Shown here one piece after another: positions 52,053 to 62,655 of a stretch of 64,000 nt of DNA. The position numbers were made by a program, and so were the translations under genes. Under the pieces are notes generated by a model. It did no database searches. It had not been told where the DNA came from and was given only the letters and a program-made list of their open reading frames with translations. Origin of the DNA: Mastigamoeba balamuthi (taxonomy: Eukaryota; Evosea; Mastigamoebida; Mastigamoebidae). Each line of letters begins with the position of its first letter. Position 1 is the stretch's first letter. The stretch spans positions 313,887 through 377,886 of the forward strand of contig CACRSC010000027.1 of NCBI GenBank assembly GCA_902651635.1, in the 5' to 3' direction.

Positions 52053-52670
52053 GCAGCGGCACAGCGGCGGCAGCACCGTGTACACATAGGCGCAGGCACG
52101 CGCCACAGAGCACACCGAGAGCGCAACAGAGAGCACAGACGACACAGACGACACCGACGACGCGAGCACTGAGGCAACGACACACACAACACACAGAGCA
52201 GCACCACGCACACGCTGAAAACAGGGAATAGAGCGCCCATGACCGACGCAGAGCACCGAGGAGGTGTGCCACGCGCCCGTGTGGGCCCAGCAGGGCACTC
52301 GCCTCGCTCAGGCACCCGACCAGTGCATTATTTGGACCAATGGACCGGTGGGCCAAAGGGCCAGAGACCACCGCCCGCAGAACGCAGGCCGACAAGCGCC
52401 CCAAGGGGCAAAGGGGGGGCAGAGGGGCAGAGGCCCCAGCGCAGGGCACGTGGCACGCCACACGTGGGCGGGGGTGAATCGGGAAGATCGGCGTATCTTG
52501 TGACGTGTGACGGAGTCGCCGGTGCCCCCGGAGACCACCGGGGGGGCAAAGAACCGGCAATCCCGCAAAGACCGCCGGCCCTCACATTTTTTCACATTTT
52601 GTAATAAGCCGCTCAGACAAGAAACACCACAGCAGCAGAACCACAGCAGAACCATCACCAGAGCATCGTC
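52053..52670. other. Intergenic upstream of the PLP enzyme gene
   Basis: 618 bp, no gene seen. The first part is ACACAGAC-rich. A GATCGGCGTATCTTG half-match to the GCGTATCT motif lies at about 52484-52498. Confidence 0.4.
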
Positions 52671-53065
52671 ATGTCGCAGCAGCAGCAGCAGCACAAGGAG
52701 GAGAAGCACGTGTGCCACCCGCAGACGGCGGTGATCAGCAAGGGGTACCAGCCGCAGTGGAGCGAGGGGGCCGCGGTGCCCCCGGTGTTCCGGACGAGCA
52801 CCTTCGTCTTCCGCAACTGCCAGGAGGGCAAGAGCGCCTTCGAGGTCGCCTACGGCCTGCGCAACGCCGCCGAGGGCGAGGTGCCCGCCCTCATCTACAG
52901 CCGCGTCAACAACCCCAACGCCGAGATGGTCGAGGACCGCATCGTCGTCTGGGACACGGCCGACGCCGCCGCCCTCTTCAGCTCCGGCATGGCCGCCGTC
53001 ACCGGCACCTGCCTCAGCTTCGTCCGCCCCGGCGACGAGGTCGTCTTCACCGACCCTGTGCGCTG

Positions 53066-53159
<94 letters not shown>

Positions 53160-53184
53160 NNNNNNNNNNNNNNNNNNNNNNNNN

Positions 53185-53215
<31 letters not shown>

Positions 53216-54258
53216 CTTTTCTCTCTTTCGTCGCTGCTGTGCTGCTGCGGTGTCGCCGGTGCTTCCGCGGGTTTCCGTGGTATTCGGCTGTGTGTGGCTG
53301 GTGCTCCACAGGATTCTCAACTGCCGCAAATACACGGGGTGCTGCTGCTGCTGCTGCTGCTGCTGCACAGGTCTACGGAGGGACCGAGTTCTTCCTGCGG
53401 CGGATGCTGCCGCAGTTCAACGTGACGACGCGGGCGGTGCCAGCGGGGTGCAGCCGGGCGGCGCTGGAGCGGGCGGTGGGCGAGTGCCAGGGGCGGTGCC
53501 GGCTCATCTACGTGGAGACGCCGGCCAACCCGACCATCGGCATCACCGACATCCGCATGGCGGCGGCCGTGGCCAAGGCGGCGTCGACGCCCGAGCGCCC
53601 CGTGCTGCTGGTGGTCGACAACACGTTCCTGGGCCCCGTCTTCTGCCGCCCGCACGCGCTGGGGGCCGACGTGGTGCTCTACAGCGCCACCAAGTTCATC
53701 GGCGGCCACTCGGACGTCGTCGCCGGCGTGGCCACGGGCCGCCGCGAGCTCATCGGCGCCATCAAGGGCACGCGGACCATCCTGGGGCAGTGCGCGGACC
53801 CCGACGCGGCCTGGCTGCTGCTGCGGAGCATGAGCACGCTGCAGATGCGCATGCGCGCGCAGCAGGAGAGCGCCCAGCGCGTCGTCGAGGCCCTGGCGGC
53901 GCACCGCAGCGTCGAGCGCGTCTACTACCCGGGCCACGCGCAGATGGGCGAGGAGCAGGTGCGCGTCTGGCGCGAGCAGTGCACGGGCAGCGGCTCGCTC
54001 ATCAGCATCTGCGTGCGCGGCGGCGAGAAGGAGGCCTTCACGTTCCTCGACCACCTCGAGCACTTCCACCTGGCCGTCAGCCTCGGCGGCATCGAGAGCC
54101 TCGCGCAGCACCCCTGGTCCATGACGCACTCGGACATGACCACCGAGGAGAAGCTCCACGCCGGCATCACCGAGAACATGGTCCGCCTCAGCATCGGCCT
54201 CGAGGACGCCGACGACCTCGTCCACGAGATCACCCACGCCCTCGACCTCATCCAGTAG
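52671..54258 (+). CDS. Cys/Met-metabolism PLP enzyme (cystathionine gamma-synthase/gamma-lyase/methionine gamma-lyase family)
   Basis: Exons 52671-53057 and 53371-54258, 424 aa. Family features: VPPVFRTSTFVFRN, YSRVNNPNAEMVEDRI (phosphate-binding YSR), SSGMAAVTG, DPVYGGTE, VETPANPTIGITD, VVDNTFLGP and the PLP lysine in YSATKFIGGHSDVVAG. YGGT has Gly where typical methionine gamma-lyases carry the signature Cys (YGCT), so gamma-synthase or gamma-lyase activity is at least as likely. The extended GLRNAAEGEVPALIYSR region resembles bacterial 'cystathionine gamma-synthase family' proteins from memory, suggesting transfer from bacteria. The 313-nt intron is CT/GTC microsatellite with an unresolved 25-N gap, so its true length is unknown. 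Confidence 0.87.
53070..53216. repeat. Composite microsatellite (TC)n(GTC)n with assembly gap
   Basis: CT repeats run from about 53070 to 53128, GTC repeats to 53159, 25 N at 53160-53184, then CT repeats to about 53216. It lies entirely within the PLP-enzyme intron. Confidence 0.95.
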
Positions 54259-54708
54259 CTGCTCCCCCTGTGCATGTGCATGTGCATACCCGGGTCCAGA
54301 GACGCCAGAGAGCGAGCCAGCGAGCCAGAGAGAGCTCTCCCCTCCCCCTCCCCTTCAGCCACGCACGCACCACCCCACCCACCGCACTCGCACGCGTCCG
54401 AACTCTGTTGCCCCTTGTACTTTGCTGCGCGTAGCCACAGTGTGGCGGCTGAGGCGCCCTCTCGGTCACAGCCCCTCTCTCCCCCTCCTCCCTCTCTGCC
54501 CTCTTCTCCCGCAACATCTGTTGCCCTCCTGTGTGGGCTCCGCCCAGTTCTGCTGCTGTCCTCCTCGGTGAGTGTCTGTCTGTCTGTATGTCGGTCCGTC
54601 GCGATTCCGTTGCTTGGGCGCTCTGGTCTGCAACGCGGTGGCTACGAATCGCCCGCGCAGACCACAGCGCAGCATTGCCAGCCAGCAGGAGCACAGAGCA
54701 GCGCACAG
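54259..54708. other. Intergenic between the PLP enzyme and the acetate transporter
   Basis: 450 bp, C/T-rich, with GTGTCTGTCTGTCTG near 54570. No gene seen; it must hold the transporter's promoter. Confidence 0.4.
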
Positions 54709-55434
54709 ATGCCCAACCCCAAGCCCCTGCACTGGCAGCGGTCGCTGGGCAACCCGGCCCCGCTGGGCCTCTACGGCTTCGGCCTGGCGACGGCCATGAT
54801 CGGCTTCCGCAACGCGGCCCTCGTGCCGGCGGGGGGCTCGGGCCCCGCGGTGATGGCCATGGGCCTCTGGGCGGGGGGCCTCGCGCAGCTGGCGACGGGC
54901 GTCCTCGAGTACGTCAAGGGCAACGGCTTTGGCCTCGCAGCCTTCTTCCTCTACGGCTGCTTCTGGGTCTCCCTCGTCTGGTCCGAGCTCTTCCCCCTCG
55001 TCGGCGCCTTCCCCGCCCCCGCCACTGCCGTGCGTGCTCTGCTCTGCTATGCTATGCGGTGAATGTCAGGGTGGGCTCCAATTGACTGCGGGCGGTGCGC
55101 TGCTGCGGGGCAGACGGCGGCGGGGACGTGGTTCTTCCTCTGGGGCGTCTTCACGTTCCTCGTGTGGGCGGGCACCTTCAGCAAGCCCGTCGTGCTGCAG
55201 CTGCTCTTCCTGCTGCTGGCGGTGCTCTACATGCTGCTGGCGCTGGGCGTGCTGCTGGGGCCCTGGGGCAAGCCCTCGGCGGCCACGGTCTTCGTCAGGC
55301 TGGCGGGCTACTGGGCCATTGTCACGGGCTTCACCTCCATCTACCTCGCCGCCGCCGAGATGAACGGCTGGCCCACTGTGCCACCGCAGCAGCCCTGGAT
55401 CGTCAAGCCCCTCTCGGACCTCGAGCTCCCCTGA
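54709..55434 (+). CDS. GPR1/FUN34/YaaH (AceTr) acetate/succinate transporter
   Basis: Exons 54709-55029 and 55114-55434, 213 aa, the normal length of the family. The signature NPAPLGLYGF sits near residue 15. Six hydrophobic spans can be seen, including VMAMGLWAGGLAQLATGVLE, LAAFFLYGCFWVSLVWSELF, WFFLWGVFTFLVWAGTF, LQLLFLLLAVLYMLLALGVL and FVRLAGYWAIVTGFTSIYLA. Members carry acetate or succinate across the plasma or organelle membrane, which would suit an organism that uses or excretes acetate. The phase-0 intron (84 nt) contains CCAATTGACTG. Confidence 0.92.
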
Positions 55435-55466
55435 GTGACAAACGGATGGTTACTCGAGAAAAAGAG

Positions 55467-55549
55467 TCCGAGCAGGCGGATTTGAACCACCGACCTAAGG
55501 ATTTCTATACTGCTACAGTCCTCCGCTCTACCAACTGAGCTATGCTCGG
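55467..55549 (-). tRNA. tRNA-Tyr (GUA) with a 10-nt intron
   Basis: Minus-strand sequence folds as a full cloverleaf: acceptor CCGAGCA/TGCTCGG, D arm GCTC-GAGC, anticodon stem GAGGA/TCCTT with anticodon GTA at positions 34-36 and G37, T arm with GGTTCAAATCC. Ten bases (CAGTATAGAA) between G37 and A38 form the intron, at the canonical eukaryotic position. Mature length would be 73 nt before CCA addition. Confidence 0.93.
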
Positions 55550-56150
55550 GTTTCGTGAAAGTTGTAAGCAATTTAGAGCACGGCAGGGTGAGCGCGGCCC
55601 GGTGGAGAAGTGCTATTCTGGGGGGATTGCGCCAACCCGGTGTCGGGGGCGGTGGCCGAGGCTCGGGACCCTGGGCCCTGAGGAAGGGCCAATGGCGGAG
55701 GGCAGGGCGGAGGCAGCGGGCAGCGGAGCGAGGGAGTTTGTCGCGGGTGTGCGATATGCTCCCGAATTGGGAGCAGTGTGTCCGCTCTGGGCGTATCCCG
55801 CAGCCACGCTTTTGCTGCGATCCCCGTGCCCTCTCTCTCTCTCCGTTGTCCCGCGGGCTCGCACCCCTCCCCCCCTACGCCGCCGCCGCCGCTCGGTGGG
55901 TGCCCCCCCGGCTCTCCAGCCCGCTGCTGCTGCTGCTGCCGCTGTGCTGTGCCCCCTCGGCCTCGCTGCGCTGCGCTGCTCCGGTGTGTGTGTGTGGCCC
56001 TCGCCGGTGTTGTTGTTGTGCGTCCGCGTGCGTCCTCTCTGCGCTCCGTCGTCGTTGTTTTGTTTTGCTTGTGTTCTCCGCCGCTGCCGTCCGTCCCGTC
56101 CGACGTGGCGTCGTGTCGTGTCGTGTCGTGTCGTGTCGTGACGCTGCGCC
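55550..56150. other. Promoter region upstream of the VPS9 gene, with TCGTG microsatellite
   Basis: 601 bp. Frames are open because of high GC but none has motif support. Directly before the VPS9 start codon is a (TCGTG)n pentamer tract (about 56110-56140). The left end, next to tRNA-Tyr, would contain any upstream tRNA sequence. Confidence 0.45.
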
Positions 56151-57854
56151 ATGGCCGCCTGCCTGCTCTCGTCGCTGCCGTCGCTGCCCACGCTGCCGAC
56201 GCCCCTCGCGGCCCCTGCGCCCCCGCTCTCGCGCGCCTCCTCGTCGCCCTCGTCGCTGGCCCTCAGCTCCTGCGTCCTCTGCCCCGCCCTCCCCCGCGAG
56301 GTGGCCCGCGCCCTGCCCTGGCTCCCCTCGTGCCCCTCGTCCACGTCCGCCGCGTCGTCGCTGTCGCTTCCGCTGCCGCTGCCGCTGTGCCTGCGGGTGC
56401 TCCCCTGCGCCCCCCTCTGGCTCGTCGTCGCCCCCGCGGGCCCCGGGGCCCTCGCCGTCCTCCTCGTGGCCACCGACGGCGCCGCTGACCTCACCGCCGC
56501 CCTGACGCCCCCGCGGGGCCTCCCCCCCGAGGCCGCCGCCCCCCTCGTGGCCGCCGCCGCCGCCGCCCTCGCCGCCGCCTGCCCCTGGCACTGGGGCGCC
56601 TGCTGCCCCCCCGCCGCCCTCGCCCGCCGCCTCCGCCTCGGCCGCCTCCTCCCCGGCGCCCGCTGCGTCCGCCTCCGCCCCGTGGCCGCCGCCCCGCCCC
56701 CCGTGGCCCTCGGCGGCCTCTGCGCCCCGCGCTGCGCCGACCGCCTGCCCCTGCGCCTCGCCGCTGCCCTCCCCTGGGCCCCCGCCTGGGTCCTCGGCCC
56801 CCAGGGCCCCGCCGCCCAGGGCCCCTGGTTCCTCCGCTGCGCCCCGCGCTCTGCCCTCGCCCTCTTCCTCGTCTCCCTCGACGACGACGACGACGGCGAC
56901 GGCGACGGCGACGGGGGCTGGGACGACTACGACTGCTGCGAGGGTGGCGACAGCGGCAGCGGAAGCGACAGCATCGCCGACGTGGCGGGCGCAGCCCTCG
57001 AGGCCGCGGCCCAGCGCTGGTGCGACGCGCCGTGCGCCGTGGACGCGCTGGCCGAGGGCGTGAGCGCGGAGCTGCGGGGCCAGGGCGTTGCCGCCCGCTC
57101 CATGTGGTTCGCCTACGACTACGACGACGGAGGCGACAGCGGAGGCGACAGCGAGGGCGGCAGCAGGGACGACGTGGTGGTCATGTTCGCGACGCGCCAG
57201 GGGCGGGGCGTCCTCCTCGAGGGCGCGCGCTGCCGGGCCGTGGAGCGGACGGACCTGGGGGGCCTGGGGGCGGGCGAGGCAGCTGCGGCCGTGTGCGGGT
57301 ACGTCTACGGGCAGCTCTACCCCTTCGCCTTTGGCGCCGCCCGCAGCGCCGCCCGCGACGCGGCCCTCGCGGCCCGCCTGCAGCGCCTGCGCCCCGTGCT
57401 GGCCCTGGCGCCCGCCTACCTCGGCCTCGACCCCGCGTGGTGCGCCAGCGCGGCCTTTGCGGGGGCCGTCGCCCAGCTGCGCCGCATGGACGACAGCGCG
57501 CGCCCCGCCGACAAGCTGCGCGCCCTGGGCGCCGCCTGCGCGGCCCTCCGCGGCCTCGCGGGGCCCCCGGGCGCTGCGGCCGACAGCGCCGACACGTTCC
57601 TGCCGGCGGTCGTGGCGCTGGTGCTGCAGGCGCGCATGCCGACGCTGCTGGCCAACGCGCGCTACGCGGAGCGCTACGGGGCGCCCCTCGCCCGCGCAGG
57701 GGAGCTCGCCTACTACCTCACGACCCTCCGCGCCGCCGTCCTCTTCCTCGGCCGCCTCGACCTCGCGGGCGCTGCGCCCCTCCTGCGCCAGGCAGCCGCC
57801 CCAGAGGCCCTCCCCGAGCTGCAGCGCCGCATCGACTGCGCCCTCGCCCCCTGA
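56151..57854 (+). CDS. VPS9-domain protein, probable Rab5-family guanine-nucleotide exchange factor
   Basis: Intronless, 567 aa, extremely GC-rich. The C-terminal third (about residues 430-540) shows VPS9: ADKLRALGAACAALRGL, ADTFLPAVVALVLQARMPTL, ANARYAERYGAPLARAGELA then YYLTTLRAAVLFLGRL. It keeps the Asp of ADTFLP and the Tyr of ELAYYLTTL, both important for GEF activity in Rabex-5. The N-terminal 400 residues are Ala/Pro/Leu-rich with an acidic DDDDDGDGDGDG run (about 245-255) and match no family I know. VPS9 proteins activate Rab5 on early endosomes. Single-exon structure is unusual among these neighbours. Confidence 0.75.
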   Translation: MAACLLSSLPSLPTLPTPLAAPAPPLSRASSSPSSLALSSCVLCPALPREVARALPWLPSCPSSTSAASSLSLPLPLPLCLRVLPCAPLWLVVAPAGPGALAVLLVATDGAADLTAALTPPRGLPPEAAAPLVAAAAAALAAACPWHWGACCPPAALARRLRLGRLLPGARCVRLRPVAAAPPPVALGGLCAPRCADRLPLRLAAALPWAPAWVLGPQGPAAQGPWFLRCAPRSALALFLVSLDDDDDGDGDGDGGWDDYDCCEGGDSGSGSDSIADVAGAALEAAAQRWCDAPCAVDALAEGVSAELRGQGVAARSMWFAYDYDDGGDSGGDSEGGSRDDVVVMFATRQGRGVLLEGARCRAVERTDLGGLGAGEAAAAVCGYVYGQLYPFAFGAARSAARDAALAARLQRLRPVLALAPAYLGLDPAWCASAAFAGAVAQLRRMDDSARPADKLRALGAACAALRGLAGPPGAAADSADTFLPAVVALVLQARMPTLLANARYAERYGAPLARAGELAYYLTTLRAAVLFLGRLDLAGAAPLLRQAAAPEALPELQRRIDCALAP

Positions 57855-58093
57855 GCGCCCTGCTCTGGGCACAAGGCGCCGCACAGCCCGACTGTAACAC
57901 TCGCAGCACCCACGCCTGCCCCCCTGCGCCTCTGCCCTGCACCCCCTGCCTGCTGTGTCCTCGTGCACAGCAGCAGAGGCCAGCAGAGGCCAGCAGAGGC
58001 ACACCAGACACGCACAGACACCACCAACACAGAGAAGAGGCTGGCGCTGGCGCCTGTGTCGCCAAGCGCGCGGCACACGACACAGACACAGAN

Positions 58094-58172
<79 letters not shown>

Positions 58173-58183
58173 GGGAGGAGGGC
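57855..58183. other. Intergenic with (CGA)n(GA)n composite microsatellite
   Basis: 329 bp between the VPS9 and METTL14 genes. At 58093 there is an unresolved base, followed by CGA repeats to about 58123 and GA repeats to about 58176, ending just before the METTL14 start codon. It is the reverse-complement type of the repeat at 53070-53216. Confidence 0.8.
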
Positions 58184-59751
58184 ATGCAGCAGCAGCGGCG
58201 GCCCAACGACTACTGCCAGCACTACGTGGACACGGGGCAGCGGCCCCAGAACTACGTGCGCGACGCAGAGGTGGGGCGGCGCTTCGACGAGTACCCCAAG
58301 CTCCGCGAGCTCGTCGCCCACAAGGAGGCCCTCATCGCGGCGCGGGCCACGCCCCCCATGGCCCTCCGCTGCGACCTGGCGGCCCTGGACCTCTGGGGCG
58401 CCCTGGGCACCAAGTTCGACGTGGTCCTCATCGACCCCCCCTGGGAGGAGTACGCCTCGCGCTGCTCCGACCCCTCTTCCTCAGCCTCCTCAGCCTCCTC
58501 CCCGTCCTCCTCCTCGCCCTCGTACTGGTCCTACGACGCCCTCCGCGCCCTCGAGGTCGAGCGCATCACCGAGACCCCCTCGTTCCTCTTCCTCTGGTGC
58601 GGCTCCCGCCAGGAGCAGATCGCCCAGGGCCGCGCCCTCCTCAAGAAGTGGGGCTTCCGCAGGTGCCGCATTCAATCAGAACCACCAGATTCGCGCAGGA
58701 CAGAGTCAGTTGAATGACGTGGCATGAACACCTGCGCAGGTGCGAGGACATCTGCTGGCTCAAGACCAACAGGCGGATGACGGCGCTGCAGCGGGCGGCG
58801 GCAGAGGCTGCGGGGGGCCGCGGGGAGCGGGGGGACCTGCTGCACCACAGCAAGGAGCACTGCCTGATGGGGATCAAGGGGACGGTGCGGCGGAACAAGG
58901 ACGGGCACCTGATCCACGCCAACATCGACACGGACGTCATTATTGCCGAGGAGCCCCTGCCCCCGGGCTCGACGCACAAGCCCCCGGAGCTCTACAACCA
59001 CATCGAGCACTTCTGCCTCGGCCGCAGGCGCCTCGAGCTCTTTGGCGAGGACCACAACATGCGCCCCGGCTGGGTCACCCTCGGCGCCTCCCTCGCCGGC
59101 TCCAACTACGACCCCCGCCTCTACAGGAGCTGGTTCGCAGGCGACGCCGGCCACCTCCTCGGCTCCACCCCCCGTGCGTCTCCTCCTACTCCTCTTCCTG
59201 CCACTTCGCATCGCACACACTACACTGGCGCTTGGCTGGCACCGGCACCTCCTGCCACATCGGACACTACGGACACTACACTGGCTGCCACATCCCTGCT
59301 CCTCCTGTCACTCATCTGACACGCTGGCACCTGGCTGGCACTGACACCTCCCCTGCCACATCTGCGCACAGACATCGAGGCCATGCGCCCCAAGAGCCCC
59401 CCGAGGCCGGGCAGCCCCTGCGCCCAGGGCTCCACCTCCCCCGCGGCAGCAGCGTCGTCGCAGCAGCAGCAGCAGCAGCAGCAGCAGGGGCAGGGGCAGC
59501 AGGGGCCGCAGGGGCAGCAGGGGCAGGGCGTCCTCCCCCTGATGCCCATGCCCATGCCCCTGCCCCTGCCCCTGCACATGCACATGGGGGTGCCCCTGCC
59601 CATGGCCCCCATGGCCCCCATGGCCTCGATGCCCCTGCAGATGCCCCTCCCCCTCGACTACCAGCAGGCCGCTGCTGCGCAGCACTACGCCCTCCAGTTC
59701 TTCCAGATGGGTCCCCCGGGCTCCGGCAGCGGCGGCGGCGGCCCACAGTGA
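58184..59751 (+). CDS. METTL14: METTL14-type subunit of the m6A mRNA methyltransferase
   Basis: Exons 58184-58662, 58740-59173 and 59372-59751 give 430 aa. MT-A70 family; METTL14 normally pairs with METTL3 in the nuclear m6A writer. Motifs: YCQHYVDTGQRPQNYVRD, KFDVVLIDPPWEEY, SFLFLWCGS, KKWGFRRCEDICWLKTN, HCLMGIKGTVRRNKDGHLIH, EHFCLGRRRLELFGEDHNMR-PGWVTLG and MRPKSPPRPGSP, all in the order of human METTL14. Notable: human METTL14 has EPPL at the active-site position and is catalytically silent; here the sequence is DPPW, as in METTL3. The C-terminal RGG region of animals is replaced by a Gln tract and a Pro/Met/Leu-rich tail (MPMPMPLPLPLHMHMG). The start lies right after a GA microsatellite. 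Confidence 0.93.
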
Positions 59752-59977
59752 GGGCGCTGCCGGGCACCCGGAGAGGCAACGAAGAGGCGGCGGGGAGGGC
59801 AATTGAAGTGGGCACAGCAACAAACAACAGAGACCAGAGATATTTTTGATACCGCAGAAGGCAACACAGGAAATAACACACGAATCTCACGCTGTCTATC
59901 ACACACACACAGAGCACTTTATAACAAAACCAGTAAAGCCCAAGAGGCACCACCGCAGCACACGAAAGCACAGCACC

Positions 59978-62655
59978 ATGCAGGCAGAGAGCACCATGCA
60001 GGCGAGCGAGCCAGCAGCAGCAGCAGCAGCAGCAGAGGCAGTGAGGGCGGAGCCACCGCAGCAGCAGCAGCAGGAGCAGCAGGAGGCAGGGGAGCACGTG
60101 GAGCCCCTGAAGCCCCTGGAGCCCCTGGACGCGCTGCAGGAGCAGGAGAAGCGGACGCTGCTCGAGGCCTACGCCGACTTCTGGCGCAACACGGCCTTCA
60201 GCAAGGGTGCCTGCTCCCCTCCCCCGCTGCTTGGGGCAGTCAGTGGCTGACAATACGCGCACGGCAGGGTACAACGCCCCCCGCTGCAGCAAGGAGGACA
60301 TCGACGCCCTCCTCGACGAGGCCGCCGACTACGTCGTCCGCATCCGGTTTGCCCTCTGCCCTCTGCCCTCCTCTGTCCACAGGCCCTCTTATCGGCCTTT
60401 TGCTCACAACAACTCCCTCTGCTCTGCTCTGCTCTGCGCTGCCACAGGGGCGAGGCTCCACCCGGGGGCTCCCCCCTCCGCGTCCCCGAGGGCTCGGCCT
60501 ACGAGATGCTCTGGAACCTCGACCACCACCCCAACAGCGCCCCCGCCGCCTTTGTCCTCGGTCAGTGCCCCTCCCCTCCTCTGCTCTCTGCTCTCTGGGC
60601 GAGTTTTCAGCGAAATTCCCCCGGCATCTCACGCAGCAGTCGCGCACCGCTCGCACCACTCGCACCACTCGCACCGCAGAGCTCGTGCGGGCGACGCTGA
60701 GCAGCGGGGGCAGGCTGCAGTGCGGCCTCAGCGACGCCGACGTCGAGCGGCGCGTGGGCCAGCTGAGGGGGCGGCGGGCCCTGGGCCCCACGGCGGCCGA
60801 GACGCTGCGGGAGGCGCGCCAGCAGTGCGCCGCCGCCCTCGAGGCCATCCGCGGGGCCGAGGACGCCGCTGCCGCTGCCCCTGGCGCACGCGACGGGCCC
60901 TGCCACCGCCTCTACGCCCGCAAGATCCTCGACAGCGCCCGCTCCCTCGCTGGCGAGGTCCAGCGCCTCCTCGCCCTCGGCGACCAGCGCCACACGCGCC
61001 TCCTCAGGCAGTCGGCACAGCTCTCGGCCATCGCCTCTGCCGCTGCCGCTGCCGCTGCCTCCGCTGCCTCTGCCCACCAGAGCCAGCAGCACCAGCAGCA
61101 CGGCGGCAGCGACTCCGACTCCGACAGCGACAGCGACGCACGCATGCTCGTCGACGAAGCCCCTGCCCCGCAGGCTCCAGCTCCAGCTCCAGCAGCAGCA
61201 GAGGCCCCTGCATCCCCCGCGGACAAGCCCCCCGCAGCCGCGGACACAGCCCCTGCCCCCGGCCAAGCAGCGCCCCCACCCGCTGCTGCTGCAGCACCAG
61301 CAGCACCAGCAGCACCAGCACCAGCAGCAGACGGGGTCAGCCAGGGCGACGCTGCCGCCCCCGCCCCGTCAGCAGCGGCACCGCAGGCAGAGGACACGGC
61401 AGCCCCCATGGCCGTCGACGACAGCACGCCGGCCCCCGCGGCAGCGCCAGCCATCGCCACCGCCACCGCGGAGCCCCCGCAGCAGCAGCAGCAGCAGCCG
61501 GGGGAGGAGCACGAGGCTGAGGAGATGAAGGTGGACACGGCCACAGCCGCGCCCAGCAGCAGCGGCAACGCGGAGGAGCGCAAGGGGGACAAGGGGCCCG
61601 AGGAGGAGAAGGGGGTCGTGGCAGCAGCGGCGGCAGCGGCAGCAGCAGCGGCGCCCAAGGCGGACGAGACGACGGTGCTGCAGATACGGCGGATCACCGA
61701 GGACATGGGGCGGCTGCGCGACAAGATCAGCGAGTTTGCCAACAGCGCCGAGCTGACGGACCTCGAGAGCCTGACGCAGAGCAACCCCGTCGACGGCGTC
61801 AAGAAGATCGAGCGCCTCCAGAAGCGCTGCCGCGAGTACTCCGAGTACCTCATGCGCGGCCTCCTCGACCTCGACGGCGTCCCCGCCCGCACAGACGACG
61901 CCCGCGCCCTCCGCAAGGCCCAGGTCATCGAGGTCCAGAAGCTCATGGAGGGCATGGACGCCATCACCGACCGCCTCGCCGAGATCCGCGGGCAGATCCA
62001 GGCCGAGGCCGACAAGGCCCTCGAGGAGCAGCAGCAGCAGCGGCAGCAGGAGGAGGAAGAGCAGCAACAGCAGCAGCAGCAGCTCCAGCTCCAGCTCCAG
62101 CAGCAGCAGCAGGAGAGCAAGGCGGCCGAGACTGCGAGGAGGCGGCAGGAGGCGGCGCGGGCGCAGTGGGCGGAGCAGAGGCGGCGGCTGCCGTGGGACA
62201 AGGTGCGGCTGAGCCCCAAGGTGAACGTGAACCAGGAGCGGGGCAGCTACGTGATCACGGCGGTGGTGCCCGGCCTCGACAGGGAGACGATCCGCGTCGA
62301 CGTGACGCCCGACGGCGGGGCGCTGCTGGTCGAGGGCATGCGGCAGCCCACGGCCCAGGAGCTCGACCAGCTCGAGCGCATCGCGCAGGCGCACCCCGCG
62401 CTCAGGCGCCTCGACCGCAGCGCGGCGGTGCTGCAGGCGGGGGCCGGCAGGTACGGCAAGTTCAGCAGGCAGTTCCAGCTGCCCGACGACGTCGACGTCC
62501 AGGCCATCTCGGGCACCTACGACAACGGCCTCCTCAAGATCGTCCTCCCGCGCCTCGCCCCCCGCCTCCCCGTCTTTGGCGGCCTCGGCCCCTACGGCGC
62601 CCCCGCCTCGGCTGCCGCCCCGGGCTTCTTTGGCGACAGGGACCTCTGGTGGTGA
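59978..62655 (+). CDS. BAG-domain / small heat-shock (Hsp20) fusion protein
   Basis: Exons 59978-60206, 60268-60346, 60448-60560 and 60680-62655 give 798 aa. N-terminal 75 residues Ala/Gln-rich, then a conserved-looking helical segment (LLEAYADFWRNTAFSK, YNAPRCSKEDIDALLDEAAD). After a long Ala/Pro/Glu linker comes a BAG domain (about residues 560-640): SEFANSAELTDLESLTQS, KKIERLQKRCREYSEYLMRG, LLDLDGVPARTDDARALRKA, QVIEVQKLMEGMDAI. A Gln-rich coiled coil leads to an alpha-crystallin/Hsp20 domain (about 690-775): RGSYVITAVVPGLDRETIRV, YGKFSRQFQLPDDVDVQ, YDNGLLKIVLPRL. BAG domains release nucleotide from Hsp70; Hsp20 domains hold unfolded proteins. Joining them would link client holding to Hsp70 release. 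No clear HSE array was seen upstream. Confidence 0.88.

Noticed and set aside
55875-58076. 733-codon minus-strand open frame opposite the VPS9 gene
   Set aside because: Glu/Gly/Ala/Arg composition expected from antisense of Ala/Pro/Leu codons; the plus strand carries a recognisable VPS9 domain.
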